From Mogibacterium sp. (GTDB taxonomy: Bacteria > Bacillota > Clostridia > Peptostreptococcales > Anaerovoracaceae): a stretch of DNA of 64,000 nucleotides. The notes under the pieces were generated by a model, which saw only the letters and a list, made by a program, of their open reading frames with translations, made no database searches and was not told the DNA's origin. Position 1 is the first letter of the stretch; each line of letters begins with the position of its first letter. Where the stretch lies: positions 1 through 64,000 of the forward strand of contig DUVP01000035.1 in NCBI GenBank assembly GCA_012840975.1, written 5' to 3'. This document shows positions 35,928-43,760 of the stretch, piece by piece. The translations under genes and the position numbers were made by a program.

Positions 35928-36101
35928 CCTTATACCTCCATTTATTCGTCTTTTCAGACTTTATTTAACTTAAATTAGATTTTTCACGTATTCATTAGAA
36001 TACTACTACATTGAGCTTGATATTTCAATAATTTGACTCAATTTATTAGTACATCTTCACAATTTTTTAAGTCAAAAAGCATAGTTTTTGCTGTTTTTAT
36101 A

Positions 36102-36130
36102 TTGACTTAAGTATTTTCTAATGATAACAT
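36102..36130 (+). promoter_or_regulatory. Promoter of tRNA-Lys
   Basis: TTGACT (36102-36107), 17-bp spacer, TAACAT (36125-36130). The predicted start near 36137 is about 22 bp before the tRNA. The remaining gap back to 35928 shows only AT-rich sequence. Confidence 0.75.
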
Positions 36131-36158
36131 ACATTGGTGCTGCAAACAATATAAACAT

Positions 36159-36234
36159 GGACGATTAGCTCAGCCGGCAGAGCACCTGACTCTTAATCAG
36201 GGTGTCCGGGGTTCGAGCCCCCGATCGTCCACCA
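36159..36234 (+). tRNA. tRNA-Lys (anticodon CTT)
   Basis: 76 nt including an encoded CCA. Acceptor stem GGACGAT pairs with ATCGTCC; D-loop AGCTCAGCCGGCAGAG; anticodon stem CCTGA/TCAGG encloses CTCTTAA, so the anticodon is CTT (codon AAG); T-arm contains GGTTCGAGCCC. The gene stands alone with its own promoter and terminator. Confidence 0.97.
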
Positions 36235-36238
36235 CCTG

Positions 36239-36274
36239 AAAACACCGCAATTTCAAGAATTGCGGTGTTTTTTG
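36239..36274 (+). terminator. Terminator of tRNA-Lys, possibly bidirectional
   Basis: A 12-bp stem (AACACCGCAATT / AATTGCGGTGTT) with a 5-nt loop and a T-run on the plus strand; A residues on the other side could serve the aldehyde dehydrogenase gene that ends at 36341. Confidence 0.85.
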
Positions 36275-36340
36275 CTCTCTTTTATCGTTCTATAGCCGAC
36301 TGCAACATATATCAGCATAATGTTAATCATTCCGGCTATG

Positions 36341-37753
36341 TTATTCGGGTACTTTTTGATCAAAAGCATTCTTGAGAATATAACTCTTGACCTGCGAAAG
36401 TTCTTCAAGTGTGCAGCTGGTACCTTCTCTGCCGATGCCGCTCATCTTGTATCCGCCGAAAGGCTGGTTCATGTTATAGTAGCTGGACTGTCCGTTGAGT
36501 ACGACAGCACCTGCCTGGATGTACTGTGCCATGTGGATAGCCTGCTTGAGATCTTTAGTTATGATACCGGAAGAGAGTCCGAATGAAGTGTTGTTGGCTA
36601 TCTCGATGGCCTCCTCATCCGTCTTGAATGAAATTATCGGAAAGACAGGTCCAAAAACCTCAAGGTCAGATGCTATATCATAATTCTTATCCACATCAGT
36701 AAGAACTGTAGGCATTACAATAGCACCTTCTCGAGTTCCGCCATAAGCAAGAGTCGCACCCTGTTCAATCGTATGCTCGATCTGCTCGATAACTTCCTTA
36801 GCTTTTTTCTCAGAAATAACTGTAGACATATCCACTTCCGGATCAAGAGGGTCTCCGATTTTGAGCTTTTTGAGTTTCTCAATCAGGTTATTTGTGACTT
36901 CATCTTTGATCGACTCATGAACAATCCATCTCTTACATGCACAACATGTCTGACCTGCATTGTAGATACGACCTTCTATCATTTCATCTGTTACATAATC
37001 TATATCGGCATCTGCTCTGACAATATTTCCGTCATTGCCGCCCAATTCAAGGCAAATTGTCTTGAGCGTAGGTGCAGCACATTGAGCCATCAGAACACCC
37101 GCTTTGGAGGAACCTGTCATTGAAATAGCTGCAATATCCGGACTCTTAAGGAGATATTCCGTATAAATATCTCTATCGGCAGCGAATGCCTGTACGAGTC
37201 CTTCGGGAATATCGAGCCGACTCCATAGGTCATTCAGCTTGATCATTGCAAGAGGATTGGATGTCGGCGCCTTGACAATGCAGGCATTTCCCATGATGAT
37301 TGCGGGAGCGGCTTTTTGCACATAAATTTCAATCGGATAGTTAAAAGGAATTACGCAGGCAATAACTCCGAGAGGCTCCCTCTTTGTGAAGATAAGGTCA
37401 TTGTCAAAACCGGGCTGATTCTCCGTGCTCAAAACTTCGCCATAAAGATGATTTGCTTTTTCAACAAATCCTCTGAATATACTTGCGGCACCTTTTATCT
37501 CATCGATAGACTGCCCGATAGGCTTACCCATTTCTTTGGTAAGAGTAGTTGCAATATCATCAACATTCTCTTTAATCAACTCGACGAACTGATAGCAGAC
37601 TTTAGCTCTCTTCCATAATGGAGTCTTGGCCCAGATTTTTTGTGCAACTTTAGCTTTCTCGACCATGACGAGCATCTCTTCCTTATCAGGAAGCGGCGTC
37701 CGTCCTACCGGTTCATTGTTGAAAGGATTGATTACTTCAAGCATTTTAGGCAT
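36341..37753 (-). CDS. NAD(P)-dependent aldehyde dehydrogenase
   Basis: 470 residues. The general-base Glu236 in LELGGND and catalytic Cys270 in NAGQTC are present, with the cofactor motif TGSSKAG near 213-219. The start has AAAGGAG upstream. The pattern fits the succinate-semialdehyde / lactaldehyde type rather than the acylating type. Its substrate is not identifiable. It is near butyrate kinase and the PrdA-like gene but is separated from them by a terminator at 37880-37900. A link to the organic-acid metabolism of this region is inference. Confidence 0.9.
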   Translation of the reverse strand: MPKMLEVINPFNNEPVGRTPLPDKEEMLVMVEKAKVAQKIWAKTPLWKRAKVCYQFVELIKENVDDIATTLTKEMGKPIGQSIDEIKGAASIFRGFVEKANHLYGEVLSTENQPGFDNDLIFTKREPLGVIACVIPFNYPIEIYVQKAAPAIIMGNACIVKAPTSNPLAMIKLNDLWSRLDIPEGLVQAFAADRDIYTEYLLKSPDIAAISMTGSSKAGVLMAQCAAPTLKTICLELGGNDGNIVRADADIDYVTDEMIEGRIYNAGQTCCACKRWIVHESIKDEVTNNLIEKLKKLKIGDPLDPEVDMSTVISEKKAKEVIEQIEHTIEQGATLAYGGTREGAIVMPTVLTDVDKNYDIASDLEVFGPVFPIISFKTDEEAIEIANNTSFGLSSGIITKDLKQAIHMAQYIQAGAVVLNGQSSYYNMNQPFGGYKMSGIGREGTSCTLEELSQVKSYILKNAFDQKVPE

Positions 37754-37879
37754 TTCTTTCTCCTTTTTTCTGAATCGCTATTATTGATTTAATAATATAC
37801 CCCAATTATAACATTTACCACATCTTGTAAAAACTTTTCCTTTAATAAAATTTACTCTGCAAGTTATGTGTTATATGCA

Positions 37880-37900
37880 AAAAGGACGGTGTTCCGCCCT
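37880..37900 (-). terminator. Intrinsic terminator
   Basis: Minus-strand stem AGGGCGG / CCGTCCT (one mismatch) with loop AACA followed by TTTTT. It ends the PrdA-like gene that stops at 37967. Confidence 0.75.
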
Positions 37901-37966
37901 CTTCATATGCAAACCTCAAAAGTTTGTTTACCTATATTTTAAACTTAGTAAAATTAAGTTTTTTAT

Positions 37967-38368
37967 TTAAACAGGAAATTCAATGCGAATTTCTTTCCCT
38001 TCTTCAATATAAAGAGAAACCATTCCTCCCACGGTAGTGACCTGTGTTCCTGCAGGAAGTGTCATTTCTTCAACTACCGGAGCTTCATCTTCAGCTGTTA
38101 CTTCTTCGCTTTCCTCTTCTTTAATACCTGTAAGTATTTCAGCTGTCAGCGGCGTAAGTGAATCGCAGGTCTTTGTCAGTGTTGCACCTAGACATTGTCC
38201 GATTTTTAGAGCCCCATCAACATTCAGCAGTCCGGTATCTATAAGATCCGGGAAAATTGCCGGGTCTTCCAACCTGTGCTCATCAATGACTGTTCCTTCT
38301 TCTGCTCTGCAGCAAAGAACAGCGGGTTTATCCTTATTAGCAAGTGCATATTCGAGATCAATTGACAT
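37967..38368 (-). CDS. Small protein resembling the N-terminus of D-proline reductase PrdA
   Basis: 133 residues. The segment AVLCCRAEEGTVIDEHRLED, followed by PAIFPDLIDTGLL and LTPLTAEIL, resembles from memory the start of PrdA, the proprotein of clostridial D-proline reductase, which is over 600 residues. Here only this region is present, then an acidic stretch and a short beta-rich tail (TVGGMVSLYIEEGKEIRIE). There is no pyruvoyl-generating cleavage segment and no prd gene in the window. A good ribosome site (AAGGAGG) and its own terminator suggest a real, expressed gene. The family assignment is a memory match and needs checking; the function is unknown. Confidence 0.6.
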   Translation of the reverse strand: MSIDLEYALANKDKPAVLCCRAEEGTVIDEHRLEDPAIFPDLIDTGLLNVDGALKIGQCLGATLTKTCDSLTPLTAEILTGIKEEESEEVTAEDEAPVVEEMTLPAGTQVTTVGGMVSLYIEEGKEIRIEFPV

Positions 38369-38480
38369 AGTATGTCCTCCTTTTTTTATTATTCCCTGAC
38401 AAGGATATCAAAGTATCAAGTATAAAGATAATAAGTTTCTTTGATAATCTCACCGGGTTTAATAGAGCTTTTGAATAACG

Positions 38481-38504
38481 GAAACCGCGAATACTCGCGG
38501 TTTC
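38481..38504 (-). terminator. Hairpin after the B3/B4 gene
   Basis: GAAACCGCGA (38481-38490) and TCGCGGTTTC (38495-38504) form a 10-bp perfect stem with a 4-nt loop. The following minus-strand T content is moderate. Confidence 0.55.
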
Positions 38505-38542
38505 GTCGTTATATGTTTTATCTTACAGTCTATAATATGTTA

Positions 38543-39304
38543 TCAGAATTCAAACCTCGGATTATCTTTGTCGACAATGCCGGCGGAAACAATGCTTGCT
38601 TTTCCATCTGCTTCGAAGTATTTCCCTACCATATCAATGAAATCTTCCATGGCTGCTTTAACCTCATTAAGGTTGAGATCGCTGAATCCGTCTATCGGAT
38701 ACAATACAGCTGTGGTATTTTCGGTTATTTTGCCTACCTCGCTCTGCCTCCAGGTCCAGCGACGGGTTCTGACTTCATTGCCTGAAACATAAACAACTTC
38801 ACCCTCTTCAGGATTGTCAAATTCGTTTTCGTCCGCACCAAAAGGCACGAAAGTATCTTTAGGCGTCGCAGGTCTGACCTCAAGTCCTGTATCCTCTTCA
38901 CCTCTACCTGTACCGTCAGCTCTGACAAATGTACCAATATCATGAGCCCCTATCGGCAGTTTATACTTAAGTGAAATAGCATTGCCCAAATCCACTGCAG
39001 GATTGATCGAAGGCATTCCTTTTCCTTTGGCAATACGATCCATCAGAGCCTCTGCAGCACATGCATACCTGTTAGGATTGATACCAAGTGCACGCAAAGC
39101 TTCTCTGTACGGAACGACAAACGGATCATTCTTAGCCTTGTTTCCCGTCTCCTCAAAGTACTTTCTTACAGCCTCTGCATTTTCCTCAAGCATGTCTGCA
39201 ATTGCAGGTACTTCTTTAGAATTATCAAATCCTTCAACCGCAACTACGCCTACGACAAAATTCGGCAATTTCTCAAACACTTCCTTACTTACTTCATAAA
39301 ACAT
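38543..39304 (-). CDS. B3/B4 tRNA-binding domain protein
   Basis: 253 residues. The whole protein matches the stand-alone B3/B4 domain of phenylalanyl-tRNA synthetase beta, seen in NPFVVPYREALRALGINPNR-like order (DPFVVPYREALRALGINPNR at about 100-119), then INPAVDLGNAISLKYKLPIG and VYVSGNEVRTRRWTWRQSE. Such proteins may bind or edit tRNA or free amino acids. It is 32 bp after butyrate kinase and has a good ribosome site (AGAGGTAG). Cotranscription with butyrate kinase is likely; functional linkage is unclear. Confidence 0.88.
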   Translation of the reverse strand: MFYEVSKEVFEKLPNFVVGVVAVEGFDNSKEVPAIADMLEENAEAVRKYFEETGNKAKNDPFVVPYREALRALGINPNRYACAAEALMDRIAKGKGMPSINPAVDLGNAISLKYKLPIGAHDIGTFVRADGTGRGEEDTGLEVRPATPKDTFVPFGADENEFDNPEEGEVVYVSGNEVRTRRWTWRQSEVGKITENTTAVLYPIDGFSDLNLNEVKAAMEDFIDMVGKYFEADGKASIVSAGIVDKDNPRFEF

Positions 39305-39336
39305 TCTTTCTACCTCTTTTTCAATAATTTATTTTT

Positions 39337-40395
39337 TCAATATGTCAACGCCTCTATCTCACCGGTAAGAACTCTAAGAGCTCCTTCCGCAAGAGACTTC
39401 ATTTCCTCTTCTCCAGGGAATAGATAAACCGGAGCGAGATTACCGATATAATATTTGATTTTTTCTACTATTTCTTCGCTGTATGCAATTCCGCCTGTAA
39501 TAAAAATACCGTCAACTTTGAAGCACATAGCCGCAGCCATCTCTCCTACACACTTGGCATGCTGATAAACGAATGCATCGATTAAAAGAGCTGCCTCTTC
39601 ATTTCCCGCTTCCGCCATGTTCTGAACCTCTTTCATATCACTGGTTTCGAGATATGAAAACACCCCGGCCTCTCTCTTAAGAACAAATTTGATATCATCC
39701 TTACTCATGCCTGAGAAGCAATAATCTACCAGTTGATTGGTCGGCAGATGACCTGCTCTGTCCATGGAGAAAGCCCCTTCTTCGCTGCAGTCATGTATCT
39801 CTATGCAACGTCCATTCTTATGTGCGGCGACTGAAGTTCCCCCGCCGAGATGGACACCTATCAGGTTAAGTTCTTCGTATGGTCTTCCTATAGCAGCCGC
39901 ACACTTACGGGCGACAGCTTTCTGATTAAGGGCATGGAATCTGCTGGTTCTTTCCATAGATTTAAAACCTGTGACCCTCGCAACATCTGTGAGCTCATCT
40001 GTAGATACAGGGTCGCAGAAATATGCAGGAACTCCATACTCATCTCGGATGGCACTTGCGATGACCATGCCGAGACCGTGAGGCTGTCTACCACCAAGTT
40101 CAGGATCTTGAGCATCACGAAGAACATTGTCATCTATGACATATGTGCCGGACTTTATAGGCTTGAGCAGGCCCGCCCTCGAGCATACAGCGTCAAAATC
40201 CGAAAGACTGTATCCTGCAGCTTCAATAGCTTCGTAAATATTAGCTTTTCGAAACTCGAACTGCTCTGCAGGCATTTTTGCCTTCGCGAGAAAATCCGCA
40301 TCATGGCGAACGGTTTTCGTGAACTTTTCCTGATCATTTTCATATACGGCTACCTTTGAAGAAGTAGAACCGAGATTAAGAGTTAATATAAGCAT
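39337..40395 (-). CDS. buk: Butyrate kinase (or branched-chain acid kinase)
   Basis: 352 residues of the acetate/butyrate kinase fold. NLGSTSSKVAVYEN near the start binds phosphate; GVHLGGGTSVAAH near 190 and GAFSMDRAGHLPTNQLVDYC near 222 are family motifs. The enzyme interconverts butyryl-phosphate and butyrate with ATP formation. Acetate kinase is longer (about 400) and has other motifs. No phosphotransbutyrylase gene is adjacent, unlike in many clostridia, so an isobutyrate or isovalerate role is possible. The start has GGAGG upstream. Confidence 0.9.
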   Translation of the reverse strand: MLILTLNLGSTSSKVAVYENDQEKFTKTVRHDADFLAKAKMPAEQFEFRKANIYEAIEAAGYSLSDFDAVCSRAGLLKPIKSGTYVIDDNVLRDAQDPELGGRQPHGLGMVIASAIRDEYGVPAYFCDPVSTDELTDVARVTGFKSMERTSRFHALNQKAVARKCAAAIGRPYEELNLIGVHLGGGTSVAAHKNGRCIEIHDCSEEGAFSMDRAGHLPTNQLVDYCFSGMSKDDIKFVLKREAGVFSYLETSDMKEVQNMAEAGNEEAALLIDAFVYQHAKCVGEMAAAMCFKVDGIFITGGIAYSEEIVEKIKYYIGNLAPVYLFPGEEEMKSLAEGALRVLTGEIEALTY

Positions 40396-40436
40396 TTTAA
40401 AATCCTCCGTTTGTTGCTTTTATTTAACATATGTAA

Positions 40437-40973
40437 CTATAACTTTCTCGCCTTTTCAAGTTTAAGCAACTCCGCTTTTCTTTCAAGGCCGCCTCCGTAT
40501 CCTACCAAGCGGCCGTTTGTCCCGATTACACGGTGACAGGGGATGATCAGTGAAATCGGATTGCTGCCTACTGCACCTCCGACGGCTTGAGCGGACATCT
40601 TCGAAATACCCCTCTGTCTTGCTATCCTGCTCGCAATCTCACCGTAAGTCATCGTCTTGCCGAACGGAATTTCAAGCAGTATCTCCCATACAGCTTCTCG
40701 GAACTCTGTTCCCTCTATATATAAAGGCGGTGTAAAGTCGGGGGCTTTTCCGCTGAAATAAACATCGAGCCAGTTGCAGGTTTGCCCGAATATCAGCAAA
40801 GCCTCTTCATGGTAGTCTTCATACTCTTCCGGAAGCTTTTCCCGGTGTTTTTCTATTCTGTCTAAACTTTGTTCTTGATTTGATTTTTCAAACCACAGCC
40901 CCGTAAGTTCTGTTCCGTTACTCAAAAGCATAATCTGCCCCAGCGGTGAATCGTATCGACATGTATATACCAT
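40437..40973 (-). CDS. ogt: Methylated-DNA--protein-cysteine methyltransferase
   Basis: 178 residues. The acceptor motif PCHRVIG places the alkyl-accepting cysteine at Cys146, preceded by VGGAVGSNP and the helix-turn-helix TYGEIASRIA. It repairs O6-alkylguanine by irreversible self-alkylation. A ribosome site GGAGGTG precedes the ATG. It lies 41 bp after butyrate kinase start and 34 bp after the thioesterase stop. Confidence 0.95.
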   Translation of the reverse strand: MVYTCRYDSPLGQIMLLSNGTELTGLWFEKSNQEQSLDRIEKHREKLPEEYEDYHEEALLIFGQTCNWLDVYFSGKAPDFTPPLYIEGTEFREAVWEILLEIPFGKTMTYGEIASRIARQRGISKMSAQAVGGAVGSNPISLIIPCHRVIGTNGRLVGYGGGLERKAELLKLEKARKL

Positions 40974-41007
40974 GATTTTACACCTCCGTATATTGCCGAC
41001 CGCACGA

Positions 41008-41415
41008 TTATTTTTTTGCTCTTAACTTAGCATCAAGCTCAGGTGAAGTTTTCTTTAATGCCACCGGTTTCCCGTTTTCATCAAGGAAACAATGTACTGA
41101 AGTCGCCTCCAGAACTAAAGCTCCGTCCTCTTTATTCCTCATTTCATATGCGACCGTCAATCTCACTCCCGTGTATTTCTTTACTCTCACATCGATTTCT
41201 ATTTCATCGCTGTATGTTGTCGGCTGCTTATATTCGCAGTTTACAGACACAACAGGTGAAGTAATACCTTCGGATTCCAGTCTCTTCATCGGATAACCGA
41301 TTTCTTCCATGAAATTCATCCTGGCTTCTTCCATAAATCGAATATAGTTTGAATGGTGAGTTATTCCCATTATATCAGTTTCATAATAATTAACCTTGCG
41401 TATATATTTGCTCAT
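41008..41415 (-). CDS. Hot-dog-fold acyl-CoA thioesterase (4HBT/YbgC type)
   Basis: 135 residues, the family length. The N-terminal pattern VNYYETDIMGITHHSNYIRF carries the active-site aspartate region of 4-hydroxybenzoyl-CoA thioesterase-type enzymes; EEARMNFMEEIGY follows. The substrate is some acyl-CoA or acyl-ACP. It lies just before the ogt gene on the same strand. A link with the fatty-acid operon 10 kb away is only suggestive. Confidence 0.9.
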   Translation of the reverse strand: MSKYIRKVNYYETDIMGITHHSNYIRFMEEARMNFMEEIGYPMKRLESEGITSPVVSVNCEYKQPTTYSDEIEIDVRVKKYTGVRLTVAYEMRNKEDGALVLEATSVHCFLDENGKPVALKKTSPELDAKLRAKK

Positions 41416-41495
41416 TTCAACCCCTGTTCTTTATTACTAATCCAATCGGATTTATTCATTAATTGTTATATTATGACGTTTGATTGCTCGTTACA

Positions 41496-43502
41496 TTACA
41501 AATCCTGATTGCCTATAAGCTCTCCTAAAGTTAATTCTCCCCAGCTGTAATTGGTAAGGTAGCTCCCTCTGAAGAGCTGTGAATATTCTTCTTTGCCTGA
41601 AAGATATTTGTACAGATCGCAATCGACATTTTCCATTACAATACGTCTTTTTCCGTCAACCGCTTCGATAATATCCGGAATGCCGTATTCTTCCAAAGTG
41701 TTCTTCAGTCTAAGTGCAACCTTGCGATATCTTGCAAGTATTACCGAGCTTGCCGGCTCATCTTCCCATAAAAAACCGATTGCTTCTTCCGAAGTTATGT
41801 ATCCGCCTTTACGATCTACAAGAAGTGCTAACAGTTCCTTAGACTTCTTGTTGCGGAAAGCAATCGGCCTGTCTCCTACAAACACATCAAAATACCCGAA
41901 AGTTCTGATAGAAACTCTGCGTTTTTCAGGAAGGAATTTTTTCTCGACCGGCCTATTGCCTTCTACTGAATACAGCATGACAAATCTCGGTGACGTACTG
42001 CTGGCTTCTTTCTGTGAACAGATGGCTTTTATTCGTCGTTCTGTTTCAGTTTTGTAGTCAAAATAAGTGAATTCAGCTTCTCCGGTTCTAAGGAGCTCAG
42101 CAAATTCTTCATAAGATGCCTCACTGTAAGCAACAAAAGTCTCAAGCGGTGTAAATTTCTCTGTCAACGGAAGCCATTCTTCCTCAGTGTAACCGAAGAA
42201 TTCGGAGACGTTTTCGCTGGCATACAGAGGTTTTACGAGTCCTTCAGGTGTAACCTCAAAAGCTGCGATACCGTCAGATAGATTCATAACCAGTTTTTTC
42301 ATGTCAGCTTTCAACTGGGTATTTTCATCTCTCAGAATATCAGTCTCTTCTATATCATTAATACGTCTGCAGCAATATAAGCTGACAGATCGATCGATTT
42401 TTATAAAAATGCCGACATACTGCTTGACTTCTCCGGTTGAAGACTGTGCTCTAAATATAACTTGCGGCGGTTCTCCTTCCTGTTCAGCAAACTTCTTCTC
42501 ATAAAAGTCCTGAAAGAAACTCTTTACAAGATCATTATCGTCCGGAACAACGGAATTAGCCAGCCATTTAGCCATAGCGTCTTCCGTTTGCATCGTTACA
42601 TCTTTAAAGCTACTGAAATATGAATCCTCTTCACAATGCAAGCACTTAAAAGAATTGGCTTCAGTGTCAAGTTCAAATATATTGTCGTACACATCAGTCA
42701 GTGCTCTTATATAACGCCCTGTCTCCGAAGCTTTCCTGAGCTTATGGCTCTCTGTTATATCCATGCAGACACTTTGAAATTCTTCTGCACCCTGCTCATT
42801 AGTAAATTTAGTTACCCAGCCGAAAACGCGGAGTCTTGTCCCATCACAGCGGATAAGTGTCATCTCTCCGGCAATAGGAGCTTCTGCGGAATAAACATTG
42901 TTCAAGTATTTCGAGAATCTACGTCTTTCTTCCATCGGAACCATTAAGAAAATATTGCTCTTATACATTTCCAGATAGTCAAGCTCTCCTTCTTTGACCT
43001 CAGGAAAACGTAAAAACTCAATCATCTTCCGGTTGATATAAGTGATCTTAGGTTGTTTTTCGCAAGTGTATTTTAAAATTCCGCAAGGAATAGTCTCGTT
43101 TAAAAGTTCTAAATCATTCTTTTCGCTTTTAAGATCGGTAATGTCTGTAAGTACAGAGGTACCGATCATCGGACCGTCTTTCGTTTTTTTAGATGTCATA
43201 GTATCTCTGACATAAATTTCAACTCCGTCTGTCCTCATAAGACGATACTCTGTGACGAGCGTCTGTTCTTTTGCTGCAAGACTGCGTAAAAACTTAGAGT
43301 AGTTTTTACGGTCGGAAGGATGTACCAGTAAAGCATATCTGTCTTTTTTCTCGTCCAGCAATTCATTTTTGGCCACACCAAGCATGTCGCAAAGATTATG
43401 ACTGACATACGTCAAGTGTACCGGTCTGCTCAGATTATACTTATGAAATCCGGTAATCTGGTAATTAAGAACTTCCTCTATATTGTATAGAACGTCACTC
43501 AT
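41496..43502 (-). CDS. PAS-domain one-component regulator with C-terminal winged helix
   Basis: 668 residues from the ATG at 43502, chosen because AAAAGGAG lies before it. Several PAS-type segments follow in tandem: about 20-130, 135-250 (with an MDITE end), and about 400-520. No histidine kinase motifs and no receiver domain with phosphorylatable aspartate are seen. Residues about 535-665 form an OmpR/SARP-like winged helix (RTFGYFDVFVGDRPIAFRNK, then KSKELLALLVDRKGGYITSE). It looks like a cytoplasmic sensor that binds DNA directly. The ligand and target are unknown. It has no neighbour closer than about 80 bp on the downstream side. Confidence 0.85.
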   Translation of the reverse strand: MSDVLYNIEEVLNYQITGFHKYNLSRPVHLTYVSHNLCDMLGVAKNELLDEKKDRYALLVHPSDRKNYSKFLRSLAAKEQTLVTEYRLMRTDGVEIYVRDTMTSKKTKDGPMIGTSVLTDITDLKSEKNDLELLNETIPCGILKYTCEKQPKITYINRKMIEFLRFPEVKEGELDYLEMYKSNIFLMVPMEERRRFSKYLNNVYSAEAPIAGEMTLIRCDGTRLRVFGWVTKFTNEQGAEEFQSVCMDITESHKLRKASETGRYIRALTDVYDNIFELDTEANSFKCLHCEEDSYFSSFKDVTMQTEDAMAKWLANSVVPDDNDLVKSFFQDFYEKKFAEQEGEPPQVIFRAQSSTGEVKQYVGIFIKIDRSVSLYCCRRINDIEETDILRDENTQLKADMKKLVMNLSDGIAAFEVTPEGLVKPLYASENVSEFFGYTEEEWLPLTEKFTPLETFVAYSEASYEEFAELLRTGEAEFTYFDYKTETERRIKAICSQKEASSTSPRFVMLYSVEGNRPVEKKFLPEKRRVSIRTFGYFDVFVGDRPIAFRNKKSKELLALLVDRKGGYITSEEAIGFLWEDEPASSVILARYRKVALRLKNTLEEYGIPDIIEAVDGKRRIVMENVDCDLYKYLSGKEEYSQLFRGSYLTNYSWGELTLGELIGNQDL

Positions 43503-43634
43503 AAAAACTCCTTTTGCAAAATATAGCTTTCTGCTGTCAGGGGTCAATAATAAACTTATCCTTAAGTGTAACACTTATTTGTGACGATTTCAGATTTTTC
43601 TCGATACTTTTTAATAATTAATTTTTACCATTTT

Positions 43635-43679
43635 GAACGAACCCAAAGTGCAATATGCCTTTTGGGTTCGTTCTTTTTT
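43635..43679 (+). terminator. Intrinsic terminator pointing against both flanking genes
   Basis: A perfect 13-bp stem (GAACGAACCCAAA and TTTGGGTTCGTTC) with a 13-nt loop is followed by six T on the plus strand. Both flanking genes are on the minus strand, where the base run after the stem is AAAATGG. The rest of 43503-43760 shows no gene. Confidence 0.75.
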
Positions 43680-43760
43680 ACGACTACTACAGATTTCGGG
43701 TGTAATATTTCCTGCTCTTTGTCGTAGCTATATTAAGTTTTAAAGTATAAATCGTTTTTC

